64,000 nt of DNA from G965267605 sp965267605 (GCA_965267605.1 OZ254088.1:2418001-2482000); one strand, 5' to 3'; counted from the stretch's first letter, positions 16,419 through 25,252 are shown. Notes: a model not told the origin generated them from the letters alone. A program made the numbers and translations.

Positions 16419-17131
16419 TCAATCAGTTCGCCATTTTCATACATCTCAACTTTTTCAAGCTTTCCTTTCTCAGTATAGAACTTCCATTTCCCTGTTCGCC
16501 TCGGGAAATTCAAATACTTTCCTTTGGATTTCACTTTACCATTCTCATAGTATTCAATCCCCTTGAAGGGTGTACGACTACCTTTGTGTTTTCCGTACCA
16601 CAATCGAATTTGTCCGTTTTTGTAGTATCGGTACGTTATATGTTTCATTCGATCCCTTACAAGGTGATCGATGCTTTCTATTTCCCCAGTTTCATAGAAT
16701 CCCGTGTCCGCACCTGTACCCATGTTATAGTATCCCCTAAATTTCACACGCCCCAATGTGTCGCACCAGTATGTTTGTCCATGATACATAACGCGCGTAT
16801 TGGAATCTTCCTGAATCTGTACAGCGAATCTTTTACTGATCAAACGTCCATTATAGTACGACTCGCTTAAACCATTAAGCAGCCCATTCTTCAAACCGTA
16901 CTTAGAAGTCTCTCTCCCATCCTTGGATTTAGTTTCAACAAGGATCAAATCTCCGTCAACATATGTGTTAGTAGTGAAGTAAACACGTCCAGTCTTTGAA
17001 GTATCGCTAACCACCTCTTGTCCACTAAAAAGCTTTCCGTTCTTATATGCCAGATCATTGATCAGAGTGTCTGGTTGCCCATGACAGAGCCCTACCAGCC
17101 CAGCAGCTAATATGAATAGAAGGTGTTTCAT
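16415..17131 (-). CDS. Array protein with MORN-variant (YwqK-type) repeats
   Basis: 238 residues. The leader KHLLFILAAGLVGLCHGQ is the array signal sequence, but the Cys is shifted by one residue to 16, so lipidation is less certain than in the other members; it may be cut as an ordinary signal peptide. The C-terminal half has repeats such as FYETGEIESIDHL, YYKNGQIRLWYGK, YYENGKVKSKGKY and FYTEKGKLEKVEMY. The same repeat class occurs in the lipoprotein at 11906-12550. It is coupled by ATGA overlaps on both sides. Confidence 0.75.
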   Translation of the reverse strand: MKHLLFILAAGLVGLCHGQPDTLINDLAYKNGKLFSGQEVVSDTSKTGRVYFTTNTYVDGDLILVETKSKDGRETSKYGLKNGLLNGLSESYYNGRLISKRFAVQIQEDSNTRVMYHGQTYWCDTLGRVKFRGYYNMGTGADTGFYETGEIESIDHLVRDRMKHITYRYYKNGQIRLWYGKHKGSRTPFKGIEYYENGKVKSKGKYLNFPRRTGKWKFYTEKGKLEKVEMYENGELIE

Positions 17132-17517
17132 TCTTCTTTGAGAGCAGCTTTTAGTTCTTGGTCTTTCTTTAATACAGAGTCAAAGCACTCAGCCGTATAG
17201 AATCGCTCTTTCTTTTGATTTACCGGATAGTATTCATGCTTCCCAGTCTTCTTGTTTACCAGGAACACATCTTCACCTTCAACAATGAGTTTACACCGCA
17301 GGTATCTGATATTACTCGCATTGATCCAAGAAAGATATACGAGGGGTTGTTCGTTAAGATCTTTGGCGACTTTCATAAGTTCCACATCGTCCTTTTTCTT
17401 ATAAGTCATTGGAACCGTCACCTCGCAAGCCTTTAGACTTGATTCACCTTTAAATAACTCACCTGAGGGTTTACACCCTACCAACCCAACGGCTAATATG
17501 AGTAGAAGGTGTTTCAT
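17128..17517 (-). CDS. Array lipoprotein of unknown function
   Basis: 129 residues with the cleanest form of the shared leader, MKHLLLILAVGLVGCKPSG, Cys15 being the lipidation site. The mature part is lysine- and glutamate-rich, with the segments LVYLSWINASNIRYLRCKLI and GEDVFLVNKKTGKHEYYPV, and has two more cysteines (ACEV, AECF) that could pair. No family recognised. Overlaps both neighbours by ATGA. Confidence 0.6.
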   Translation of the reverse strand: MKHLLLILAVGLVGCKPSGELFKGESSLKACEVTVPMTYKKKDDVELMKVAKDLNEQPLVYLSWINASNIRYLRCKLIVEGEDVFLVNKKTGKHEYYPVNQKKERFYTAECFDSVLKKDQELKAALKEE

Positions 17518-18029
17518 TGAGCAGGGACAATTTCAAATCTGTACTCCTCAGGATCGTGAAAATGCTCTGGTAGAGGCTGTTCAAATTTAAACTCGCATGA
17601 GTCTGAATCGATGTTGTAGTATGTACAGTAGTTCTTTGAAAAGTACAACACTATGGCGACAGGTCTGTTATCCTTGTCATATACTACCTGAGCGTGACCA
17701 AATTCCTGATCAATTAACCAATTCCAACTGCTCTCAGCGCTTAAATCACTTGTTTTTAGAATGAACTGCATGCCCTCCATTTTCTCCTCCCATGCCCTCG
17801 ATTGCCAGTGTGTTGAAGCAAATATGGATTCTGAATCTCCACTACAAGCTAACTTAATAGTTCGTCCCTCATCAAACTTGAATATCAAGTAACCCATATC
17901 ACCATCCACTGTCTCACCATCCACTAAGACAACCTCATTCCAGATGTTTACCAATTTGGCCCCAACAGTATTCTCAATTATATGACGAAGGTCTTGATTG
18001 GGCGGGTTGACTTGAACACTCATAGACAT
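17514..18029 (-). CDS. First gene of the lipoprotein array; cytosolic hypothetical protein
   Basis: 171 residues from the ATG at 18029; another in-frame ATG lies at 18023, and the TTG at 18038 is less likely. No signal peptide, unlike the four frames that follow it. The sequence is acidic, with LVNIWNEVVLVDGETVDGD, YLIFKFDEGRTIKLAC and VVYDKDNRPVAIVLYFSKN, suggesting a small beta-rich domain of the kind found in immunity-like or DUF proteins, without a specific match. The stop overlaps the first leader by ATGA, so it probably sets expression of the array. Confidence 0.55.
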   Translation of the reverse strand: MSMSVQVNPPNQDLRHIIENTVGAKLVNIWNEVVLVDGETVDGDMGYLIFKFDEGRTIKLACSGDSESIFASTHWQSRAWEEKMEGMQFILKTSDLSAESSWNWLIDQEFGHAQVVYDKDNRPVAIVLYFSKNYCTYYNIDSDSCEFKFEQPLPEHFHDPEEYRFEIVPAQ

Positions 18030-18266
18030 AAAATACAAAAACCTTTGCTCTAGGTATTAGGGATCCCAGACAATGAAATAACCTCTCTTTGTTACTGATT
18101 TGACGGACCGTTTTTCTTCGAACGGAGATAGGCGCACGTGTAGTATTGGTAGTATCTGAATAAAATAGGAAAACGATTGCCGACAACTTGGATCAATACA
18201 CCCTGTGAGGTAAATGCTCTATTCAAATGAACAAAAGTAGGAGGTCATAAACTCTCCTCCGGAACT
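18030..18266 (-). promoter_or_regulatory. Intergenic stretch upstream of the lipoprotein array
   Basis: About 240 nt without a credible gene. On the minus strand a perfect TAnnTTTG (-7) box lies at 18232-18239, but no TTG is found 17-23 nt further upstream. An imperfect hairpin GGAGG/CCTCC at 18240-18260 comes right after the gene at 18267 and could be its weak terminator. If the box is used, the array has a leader of about 200 nt. Confidence 0.3.
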
Positions 18267-18899
18267 TTAGTTTTTTCGACTACTTAGCAGTCTTGAAACA
18301 TTGCAACGCAAAAGCAATTCCAATTGAACTGCCGACAAGTCAATAAAGTGTTCAGTATAATTATCACCAGTAGGGTCGTAGTTTAAGGAGTACAAGTTAG
18401 CCCCTAGTCTTCCCTGGAGTCCTATGGTGAAATACCTTCCTAGTTTTCGGTTACTCTCAAAACCAATTAAGAGGATTCGTGATACGATACTGAAATCCTT
18501 TAAAAGTGAATCTTGCATGGTAACGGGGTCGAAGTTGAATTTTATCATTGGTCCGCGACCTCCAGCGTAGCGGGTATGCGCAAATCCAATTGTAGCTCCA
18601 TTCTTCCACATACTTGTATCCGCAGAAACAAAGTGCTTATACCCAACTTCAAAACCAGTGAGGAAATGACCAGGAAGGGTTTCTCCAAACAGGAGAATAC
18701 CACCGTAAACTTCCTGGCGGTTCTTCTCATACGATAATCCTACCAGGCTACTTACGTGATTTGGAGTGAAGGGTTGAAATCTAGGAATCAACCCCCAATA
18801 ACAACCATTTGCTATTATGTTTATTCCACCACCAGAGCTTTGCGCGCTCATGGACAGAGGAAGCGCAAGAAATAGGAGTATTGTAATCCTAATAACCAT
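18267..18899 (-). CDS. Exported hypothetical protein, probable small outer-membrane beta-barrel
   Basis: 210 residues from the ATG at 18899. Signal peptide VIRITILLFLALPLSMSAQ. The mature part alternates polar and hydrophobic residues with frequent glycine and aromatic residues, as in TGFEVGYKHFV, GATIGFAHTRYAGG and YFTIGLQGRLGANLYSL, fitting an eight-stranded barrel. It lacks a terminal aromatic, ending LLSSRKN, so membrane insertion is uncertain. No family named. Confidence 0.6.
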   Translation of the reverse strand: MVIRITILLFLALPLSMSAQSSGGGINIIANGCYWGLIPRFQPFTPNHVSSLVGLSYEKNRQEVYGGILLFGETLPGHFLTGFEVGYKHFVSADTSMWKNGATIGFAHTRYAGGRGPMIKFNFDPVTMQDSLLKDFSIVSRILLIGFESNRKLGRYFTIGLQGRLGANLYSLNYDPTGDNYTEHFIDLSAVQLELLLRCNVSRLLSSRKN

Positions 18900-18961
18900 T
18901 GCGAGCAATAACTAATCTTCTTACGAAGATACTTGCTCCAATGTTAGATTTCATTTATTCG

Positions 18962-19047
18962 TACCCGGGGCGGGACTTGAACCCGCACGGCCAATGCTGG
19001 CCACGAGATTTTAAGTCTCGCGTGTCTACCAATTCCACCACCCGGGC
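18962..19047 (-). tRNA. tRNA-Leu (UAA)
   Basis: 86-nt class II tRNA. Acceptor GCCCGGG pairs with CCCGGGT (G-U at the first pair) and the discriminator is A. The anticodon arm GCGAGA-CTTAAAA-TCTCGT gives anticodon UAA. The long variable arm GGCCAGCATTGGCC and T arm GCGGGTTCAAGTCCCGC are present. CCA is not encoded. Confidence 0.97.
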
Positions 19048-19111
19048 ATAATTGAGGTAGGCGAAAATAAGCATTTAGGTCAAACAGACTTGCGTAACTA
19101 TCTTCGTAGCA

Positions 19112-19612
19112 ATGGAAGAAGCAACACAAGCGCAAAACCAATTCCCTACCAAGACAGGTTACTGTACGATTACCGATGACCAAATTCTACTTACCCGAAC
19201 GGGCGTTATTGGCGAGGTGGCTGAAATGATGACGGCCCGTAGCCTGGCACCTATGTTAATCATCTACTCCATAGCCGCGCTATTCATGTTTACGTCTGCC
19301 TGGCAGAGTTGGGTATTCGGTATTCCAGTATTGTCCGTTCTGTTTCTACTGTTTGGCATTCGTTTGGTGTTGGGCGTGCTTACCAGCTTGAACAACTCGG
19401 CAACGCCAACGATAGAAAGAAGTGCCATCACCAAGGTGAAATGGAACCCCGGCATTCCGTTGATCAGCAAACCACACTTCAAGGTTTACTTTACCGACAA
19501 CCGCGGCAAAAACATGAAACGCCTTATCATTCTCAAAGGTGGTTTGTTTGGCGATCCTAAAGAAAAGGAGTTAGCGGTGCAGGTGATGAGCGAGGCGGGT
19601 TTGCTGACTTGA
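19112..19612 (+). CDS. Small membrane protein, possible PH-like fold
   Basis: 166 residues. A short soluble N-terminus (TKTGYCTITDDQILLTRTG) precedes two adjacent membrane segments, MLIIYSIAALFMFTSAWQSW and IPVLSVLFLLFGIRLVLGVL, then a beta-rich tail with ITKVKWNPGIPLISKPHFKV and LIILKGGLFGDPKEKELAVQ. The strand-hairpin-strand layout is that of bacterial PH-domain membrane proteins such as the one at 55583, but the similarity is only in layout. Located between two tRNA genes. Confidence 0.55.
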   Translation: MEEATQAQNQFPTKTGYCTITDDQILLTRTGVIGEVAEMMTARSLAPMLIIYSIAALFMFTSAWQSWVFGIPVLSVLFLLFGIRLVLGVLTSLNNSATPTIERSAITKVKWNPGIPLISKPHFKVYFTDNRGKNMKRLIILKGGLFGDPKEKELAVQVMSEAGLLT

Positions 19613-19669
19613 GCTACCCCGGTCCAAAGTTTTTACTACACCACATTTTTTACTAGATTTGCCTCCCTT

Positions 19670-19742
19670 GCGAGAATAGCTCAGTTGGTAGAGCGCAACC
19701 TTGCCAAGGTTGAGGTCGCGGGTTCGAATCCCGTTTCTCGCT
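19670..19742 (+). tRNA. tRNA-Gly (GCC)
   Basis: 73 nt. Acceptor GCGAGAA/TTCTCGC, D arm GCTCAGTTGGTAGAGC, anticodon arm CAACC-TTGCCAA-GGTTG with anticodon GCC, T arm GCGGGTTCGAATCCCGT. CCA not encoded. A terminator hairpin follows immediately. Confidence 0.98.
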
Positions 19743-20006
19743 CAGCAAAGTCTCACCCATTGGGTGGGGCTTTTTTCATTTGCGAGCAACACAAGCTTGC
19801 TTGATGTTGTGAGTAAATGAAAAAGAGACCTGCTGCGAAGCAGCAGAGACTTTGCTGGCACTCCCTCCTGGGATCACGAGTGCCGAAGGCCCGAGTAACC
19901 TCAGTTAATTCAATGTATACACTGAATATCATCTTGGAATAACGTGGTATCCGGTTGTTCATGCAACGACAAGCTCAGCATGACAACCTGCTCCTCTGCG
20001 CAAAAT
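19743..20006. repeat. Nest of inverted repeats downstream of tRNA-Gly
   Basis: 264 nt without a gene. CAGCAAAGTCTC (19743-19754) is repeated inverted and perfect at 19846-19857. Within it lie a 10-nt inverted pair TTTTTCATTT (19772-19781)/AAATGAAAAA (19815-19824) and a CTGCTGC-GA-AGCAGCAG-type hairpin at about 19830-19846. Further on come GGCACTC/GAGTGCC (19857-19863/19878-19884), a 20-nt imperfect palindrome around TGTATACA (19908-19927) and GTTGTTCATGC/GCATGACAAC (19954-19964/19978-19987). The minus-strand text GCTGAGCTTGTCG resembles dispersed intergenic repeats I recall from Bacteroidota. Confidence 0.6.
19750..19776 (+). terminator. Terminator of tRNA-Gly
   Basis: A ten-pair stem with G-U pairs (19750-19759 with 19761-19770), ending in TTTTTT at 19771-19776, eight bases after the mature tRNA end. 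Confidence 0.75.
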
Positions 20007-22622
20007 CTACCCGCCTACCAAACGCTTGATCTCGTTGAGCTTCATCAGCGCTTCTACTGGCGTGAGTGTATTGATATCCAGCTTGACCAGTTCCTCTTTG
20101 ATCTGTTGTAAAACCGGATCATCTAGTTGGAAGAAACTAAGTTGCATCGGATCCTCAGTTTCAATGGATGCTGTCTCACTTTCACCTCTGGTAGCCTCCA
20201 ATTGCTTAAGGATCTCATTGGCCCTGCTGATAAGGATTGAGGGCATACCTGCCATCCTGGCCACATGAATACCAAAGCTGTGCTCGCTACCTCCAGGCAC
20301 CAATTTCCGCATGAAGATCACCTGATCCTTCAACTCTCTTACAGACACGTTGTAGTTCTTAATCCGCTCGAACCGCTGTGCCATTTCATTCAATTCATGG
20401 TAATGGGTAGCAAACAATGTCTTCGCCTTGAACTTGGGATGTTCGTGCAAATATTCAGCAATGGACCAGGCAATGGATATACCATCATAAGTACTGGTTC
20501 CACGGCCAATCTCATCCAGTAGGATCAAACTGTTGCCCGATAGGTTGTTAAGGATACTCGCAGTCTCGTTCATCTCCACCATGAACGTAGATTCACCCTG
20601 CGAGATGTTATCCGAAGCCCCTACCCTTGTAAAAACCTTATCTACCACACCGATACTTGCTTTTTTGGCCGGCACATGACTCCCCATCTGTGCCATCAGG
20701 CATATCAGGGCTGTTTGTCTTAACAGGGCAGATTTACCAGACATATTAGGCCCGGTGATCATCATGATCTGCTGAGATGCTGAATCAAGGAGCACATCAT
20801 TGGCAATGTATGCCTCATCGGCTGCAAGCTGTAATTCAATAACAGGATGTCTCCCTTCTTCAATATCAATGGTATCCCCTTCCAGCAATTCCGGTTTGGT
20901 ATAACCATACTTCTTAGAAACGGTTGCAAACGATTGCAGACAATCAAGTCTTGCAAGCACAGAAGCATTTACCTGAATGGGCTCAATGCTTGCACCTATC
21001 TCACTCACTAATTTGATGTAAATCTCTTGCTCTAACTCCCCGATGCGATCTTCGGCACCCAGAATTTTGGATTCATACTCCTTTAGCTCCTGGGTTATGT
21101 AACGCTCTGCGTTTACCAACGTCTGTTTCCTCACCCATTCTTCCGGCACCTTGTCTTTGTGCGTATTCCTTACTTCAATGTAGTAACCGAATACGTTGTT
21201 GAAGGCAATCTTCAGGCTAGGAATTCCTGTGGCTTTGATCTCCCGTTCAACGATTTTGGCTAAATGTTCTTTACCTGAGTTTGCAAGGGAACGCAACTCA
21301 TCTAACTCTTTGTTCACACCTTCATTGATGACTCCACCTTTATGAAGAAGTACCGGAGCCTCAGGGTCGATTTCCGTTTCGATGCGCTTTCTAACTTCAT
21401 CGCAAGAATTGAGTTGATCCACGAGGATGCGAAGGCCCTTCCCTTTCACCTTCTTACAGGCCTTCTGAATATGTTCAACCTCATCCAGGGTATTTCTCAA
21501 TTGCAGTAATTCACGGGGATTGACCCGCCCAACAGCAACTTTGGAAATAAGCCTTTCCAAATCACCCATTCTGGATAACGAATCTTCGATCAAAGCATGC
21601 ATTTCCTTATTGGCCAAGAGGTCATCAAGGGTTTGAACACGTTGCTGAATGAGTTTAATGTCTTTTAACGGCAGTACGATCCACCTTTTTAGCAAGCGGG
21701 CGCCCATCGGAGATCTTGTCTGATCCATTACGTCTAACAACGAACTGCCTCCCTCACTGGTTGGGTACAGGAGTTCCAGGTTGCGTATGGTGAAACGATC
21801 TAACCACACATACTGATCCAGTTCAATGCGTTGGATGGCGTTGATATGTGCCGTTTTGTGGTGTTCAGTGGCCGATAAATAATGCAGTGCCGCTCCAGCT
21901 GCGATAATACCTTCCGTCTTCTCCTCAATGCCGAACCCTTTTAAGGATTTCGTATTGAAATGTCTGACCAGCAACTCCCTTGCAAAATCCTCCTTATATA
22001 CCCAATCTTCCAGGCAATAGTGGTAAAGGTTCCCGCTGAAGTGGGCTTCAAAAAGTTTCTTGTGCTGCTTTTGGATGAGCACCTCCGTTGGTGCAAAACC
22101 CTGTACCAACTTGTTCAGGTATTCAAGTGTACCTTCTGCCAGAAAATACTCTCCGGTTGAAACATCAAGGAAGGAAATACCATGCTGCTTCTTACCAAAA
22201 TGGATGGCACACAGGAAGTTGTTCGACTTGTGTTCCAGTACTTCATCGTTATACGAAACACCTGGAGTAACAAGCTCAGTAACTCCCCGCTTTACAATCT
22301 TCTTCTGTTTCGAAGGTGCTTCCAGTTGGTCGCAGATGGCTACGCGCTGCCCTGCCTTCACCAATTTGGGTAGGTAGGTATCTAACGCATGGTGGGGAAA
22401 CCCTGCCAACTCCACTTCATTGGCTGAACCATTGTGACGCTTGGTAAGTACGATACCCAAAATACCTGCGGTCTTCACTGCATCCTCCCCGAAGGTCTCA
22501 TAGAAGTCACCCACCCTGAATAACAACAGGGCATCAGGATACTTGCCCTTGATGGCATAATATTGCTTCATCAAAGGGGTCTCCTTGGCGGATTTCTTTT
22601 CCTTTGTAGTGGACTTACTCAT
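20007..22622 (-). CDS. mutS: DNA mismatch repair protein MutS
   Basis: Full-length MutS of 871 residues that recognises mispaired bases. The N-terminal mismatch-binding domain has LLLFRVGDFYETFGEDA with the intercalating Phe of the F-x-E motif in FYETF. Connector, lever and clamp domains follow, and then an ATPase near residues 590-790 with Walker A GPNMSGKSALLRQTAL (about residue 627), SNISQGESTFMVEM-type signature, Walker B ILLDEIGRGTSTYDG and ATHYHEL. Residues 1-15 are a lysine-rich extension. It lies alone, opposite to the methyltransferase gene. Confidence 0.98.
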   Translation of the reverse strand: MSKSTTKEKKSAKETPLMKQYYAIKGKYPDALLLFRVGDFYETFGEDAVKTAGILGIVLTKRHNGSANEVELAGFPHHALDTYLPKLVKAGQRVAICDQLEAPSKQKKIVKRGVTELVTPGVSYNDEVLEHKSNNFLCAIHFGKKQHGISFLDVSTGEYFLAEGTLEYLNKLVQGFAPTEVLIQKQHKKLFEAHFSGNLYHYCLEDWVYKEDFARELLVRHFNTKSLKGFGIEEKTEGIIAAGAALHYLSATEHHKTAHINAIQRIELDQYVWLDRFTIRNLELLYPTSEGGSSLLDVMDQTRSPMGARLLKRWIVLPLKDIKLIQQRVQTLDDLLANKEMHALIEDSLSRMGDLERLISKVAVGRVNPRELLQLRNTLDEVEHIQKACKKVKGKGLRILVDQLNSCDEVRKRIETEIDPEAPVLLHKGGVINEGVNKELDELRSLANSGKEHLAKIVEREIKATGIPSLKIAFNNVFGYYIEVRNTHKDKVPEEWVRKQTLVNAERYITQELKEYESKILGAEDRIGELEQEIYIKLVSEIGASIEPIQVNASVLARLDCLQSFATVSKKYGYTKPELLEGDTIDIEEGRHPVIELQLAADEAYIANDVLLDSASQQIMMITGPNMSGKSALLRQTALICLMAQMGSHVPAKKASIGVVDKVFTRVGASDNISQGESTFMVEMNETASILNNLSGNSLILLDEIGRGTSTYDGISIAWSIAEYLHEHPKFKAKTLFATHYHELNEMAQRFERIKNYNVSVRELKDQVIFMRKLVPGGSEHSFGIHVARMAGMPSILISRANEILKQLEATRGESETASIETEDPMQLSFFQLDDPVLQQIKEELVKLDINTLTPVEALMKLNEIKRLVGG

Positions 22623-22688
22623 GAAGTTTCAGGATACACAAACTTAACCAGAGCGCACGAGTAGAGCCGAATCCATTTGTCAATAGTT

Positions 22689-23222
22689 ATGAACAGGAAA
22701 CTGAAATTAGAAGAGCTTGGCAGACCTGACGTATCCACTTACAAGGAGGCTCCCAAGATTTCCTGTATTGGCATACTTGACAACATTAGAAGTATGCAGA
22801 ACGTGGGTGCAATCTTCAGAACTGCTGATGCATTTAAAATGGAAGGCTTAATCCTTTGCGGCATTACCGCTCAGCCACCCCACCGCGAGATTGCTAAATC
22901 TGCACTGGGCGCAACTGAGAGTGTGGAATGGAGCTACACAGAGAACATTGCCGATGCGGTTACCAAACTAAAGACGAACGGTTACGAGATTCTTTGTGTT
23001 GAACAAACAGAGGAACAGCGATGGTTGGAGGAATTCGAGTTTAGCTCAGAAAAGAAATATGCGCTTGTTTGGGGTAATGAAGTATCAGGAGTAAGTGATG
23101 AGGCTATTCAACTAGCTGATGCCTGCCTGGGCATCCAACAATATGGCACCAAACATTCATTGAATGTTTCAGTATGCGCTGGAATTACGATGTGGGAAAT
23201 TTGTAAGCAGCTTACTTCTTGA
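22689..23222 (+). CDS. SpoU/TrmH-family RNA 2'-O-methyltransferase
   Basis: 177 residues from the ATG at 22689; an upstream in-frame TTG at 22677 is unlikely. SPOUT knot motifs are present: IRSMQNVGAIFRTADAFKM (motif 1), YALVWGNEVSGVS (motif 2) and IQQYGTKHSLNVSVCAGITM (motif 3), so it should methylate a ribose in tRNA or rRNA with SAM. Lacking an N-terminal extension, it is closer to TrmH/TrmL than to RlmB. Target not predictable. The stop overlaps the convergent small lipoprotein gene by 11 nt. Confidence 0.88.
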   Translation: MNRKLKLEELGRPDVSTYKEAPKISCIGILDNIRSMQNVGAIFRTADAFKMEGLILCGITAQPPHREIAKSALGATESVEWSYTENIADAVTKLKTNGYEILCVEQTEEQRWLEEFEFSSEKKYALVWGNEVSGVSDEAIQLADACLGIQQYGTKHSLNVSVCAGITMWEICKQLTS

Positions 23223-23412
23223 CGCAAACGAAGCCGTCTCCCTCAACTTCTTTCTTGTCTTTCTTACTGCAAACTTCAACGTTGGCACTGGCATTTACTT
23301 CCTCTCCTTTTACAATTAAAGTTTCCTGCTTGGTGCAATCGTAGCATTTCTTGCAACCAGTGCTGAGAATTACGAAAGAAAATACCGAAATAGCGAGAAT
23401 CAACGATTTCAT
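23212..23412 (-). CDS. Small cysteine-rich lipoprotein
   Basis: 66 residues from the ATG at 23412, where the signal KSLILAISVFSFVILSTGC begins. After the lipidated Cys come three more in CKKCYDCTKQ and two near the end (VEVCSKK, FVCVKK), which suggests disulfides or metal binding. No family named. It lies downstream of the terminator of the OmpA/TPR gene and overlaps the methyltransferase gene at the 3' end. Confidence 0.6.
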   Translation of the reverse strand: MKSLILAISVFSFVILSTGCKKCYDCTKQETLIVKGEEVNASANVEVCSKKDKKEVEGDGFVCVKK

Positions 23413-23436
23413 AAGTGCCTCATTGTTAACTAAATA

Positions 23437-23466
23437 TACAAAAAAAGGGGCGCGATGCGCCCCTTT
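23437..23466 (-). terminator. Terminator of the OmpA/TPR lipoprotein gene
   Basis: On the minus strand GGGGCGC-ATC-GCGCCCC followed by TTTTTTTG. Stem at 23447-23453/23457-23463, 19 nt after the stop of the upstream gene. Confidence 0.9.
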
Positions 23467-23484
23467 CAATGAAAGTTCCTTGAC

Positions 23485-25212
23485 TTAGTTAACTGCTGCC
23501 TGAAATTCAGCATCGTTGAAGTACTTGATAAACTCTCTGTCATCCTTAGCTCTCGCTTTGAATGAACCGTCTTTGCCTACGCAAGTCTTCAGGTTGTTAA
23601 CGATCATGTCTTTGTTGCTTGTACGCGCACCGATGATAGCTTTCAGGTAGTATGCCCAAGCATCATCTTTCTCCTTAGCATTCTCAAGCGTCTTAGAGGC
23701 TCCATCAGGATTACCGTTAAGCGTTTGAGCAAGTGCAGCGTTATAAGTCGCCTCACCAGAGAAGTTGCTAACCGCACCAGCGTAATCACCTCTTACGATG
23801 TTTACGATACCCATGTTGTAGCTCACCTCAGGACCCGCGCCAGAAGCTTTCTCATAATGCTCTTTAGCTTTCGCTATATCGCCTGAAAGTCTTGCGCACA
23901 CACCAAGGTTGTTCTCAATGATTCCGTTGTCTGCAGAGATACCAGCAGCCTTTTCGAACTCAGCTTTAGCTTCGCTCACTTTGTTCTGCATGATATATAC
24001 ATATCCTACGTTGTTAGGACCTCTCCAGTCTTTAGGATATACTGTAACAAACGTTTTGTAGATCTTTTCTTTCTCACCAAGATCGTTGGTTAGAGTCGCA
24101 GCGTAAAGGATCTCTTCCTCAGTAAGTGAATCAGGCTTAGACGCTAGAAGCGCATTGATCTCTTCATCAGTCTTACTGTGGTACTTGATGTTTACGTTGA
24201 TGTTCGACTTTCTAAGCTCAGGAAGAATCTTCTTCGCAACCTCATTGTAAGTTGCTGCAAGGTTCTTGATTTCTTCCTCTCTCTTATTAAGGTCTGTGTA
24301 CATCTCAAGAACACGTAGAATCAACTCCTTGTCCTTAATGTCAGATGCTTCCATGAGCGTTTTAAAACCAGCCCAATCTTCACCTTTACCCATTCCTTTG
24401 TAGAAAGTTTCGAAATCTCCGGCACCTTCGATCTTCGCACGCTTAAGAATATTAACCATTGCCTTGTTAGCTGATTCAGCTCTTTCGTTAGCAAGGTTGT
24501 CGTTCTTAGAAAGTTCACCTTCAGGAGAAGCGTATGCATCTGTGTTCACACCAGTGAACTCAGCTTTTGGATCTGCAGTGTACTTCTTAAGATCAGCTTT
24601 CAATTGTTTGAAATCGTCTTTCCCAAGCTCTGATCCTCTAACACCAGACTGGTTCACCACATAGTGGATGTCAGTCTTCAGTGCCATCATCACAAACTTC
24701 ACGAACTTATCAGCACCAAGGATTGGTCTGTCGTTAGGCATGATGTACTTCGGTGTAATGATTGTTGCGTCAGCAGCTTTGATTGGATCAAAATCCTGCT
24801 CTTTCTTCTTGAACTTACCGTTCAAGTGCATCATGATGTCTGCTTTATGCATGCCATCCTGATAAGGAATCTTCGCAGTATGGGTTGCTTTGCCACCAGC
24901 TTTGTAATTGATGACCTTCCCATCTGCCTCAGAAGCCTCTCCTTTTAGCATAAGCGGAGCGAAAGCTACTTCACCGCCATCCCACTTGATTTTAGGAGTA
25001 ACTGTTCCTGATACCTTCTTATGGAAGTATTTCTCAGGGAAATTCACGTTCAACGTGATGTTAATGCTATCTCCGTGCATTTCCGCTGGGTTAGGTGTTA
25101 CTTCCCACTTCACCTCATCCATTCTTTTTGCCATTTTCTTGAGCGCATTACAGCTCGAAAGCGCAATCGCAAGAATTGCTACAAGAAATACACTTAGGTT
25201 AATCCGCTTCAT
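23485..25212 (-). CDS. Outer-membrane lipoprotein with OmpA-like domain and TPR repeats
   Basis: 575 residues from the ATG at 25212, where the lipoprotein signal KRINLSVFLVAILAIALSSC begins. The N-terminal 170 residues form a beta domain (VKWEVTPNPAEMHGDSINIT, FPEKYFHKKVSGTVTPKI). Residues around 184-260 read like an OmpA peptidoglycan-binding fold, with TDAYASPEGELSKNDNLANE, the usual SPEG-x-x-x-x-N-x-x-L-x-x-x-R pattern. Residues 370-520 are TPR-like, with NNLGVCARLSGDIAKAKEHY. It probably links the outer membrane to the cell wall. Codon use is strongly biased (GCT, AAG, TCT), suggesting high expression. Confidence 0.78.
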   Translation of the reverse strand: MKRINLSVFLVAILAIALSSCNALKKMAKRMDEVKWEVTPNPAEMHGDSINITLNVNFPEKYFHKKVSGTVTPKIKWDGGEVAFAPLMLKGEASEADGKVINYKAGGKATHTAKIPYQDGMHKADIMMHLNGKFKKKEQDFDPIKAADATIITPKYIMPNDRPILGADKFVKFVMMALKTDIHYVVNQSGVRGSELGKDDFKQLKADLKKYTADPKAEFTGVNTDAYASPEGELSKNDNLANERAESANKAMVNILKRAKIEGAGDFETFYKGMGKGEDWAGFKTLMEASDIKDKELILRVLEMYTDLNKREEEIKNLAATYNEVAKKILPELRKSNINVNIKYHSKTDEEINALLASKPDSLTEEEILYAATLTNDLGEKEKIYKTFVTVYPKDWRGPNNVGYVYIMQNKVSEAKAEFEKAAGISADNGIIENNLGVCARLSGDIAKAKEHYEKASGAGPEVSYNMGIVNIVRGDYAGAVSNFSGEATYNAALAQTLNGNPDGASKTLENAKEKDDAWAYYLKAIIGARTSNKDMIVNNLKTCVGKDGSFKARAKDDREFIKYFNDAEFQAAVN

Positions 25213-25252
25213 ACTTAAGGTTTTACGCGTGTTTCCGTTATGGTTTAAGGCA

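Noticed and set aside
17974..18186. A 70-codon minus-strand frame upstream of the lipoprotein array
   Set aside because: It overlaps the start of the first array gene in another frame and has no recognisable features; treated as intergenic.
19753..19962. A 69-codon frame on the minus strand downstream of tRNA-Gly
   Set aside because: It is translated from the inverted-repeat nest and has no protein-like pattern.
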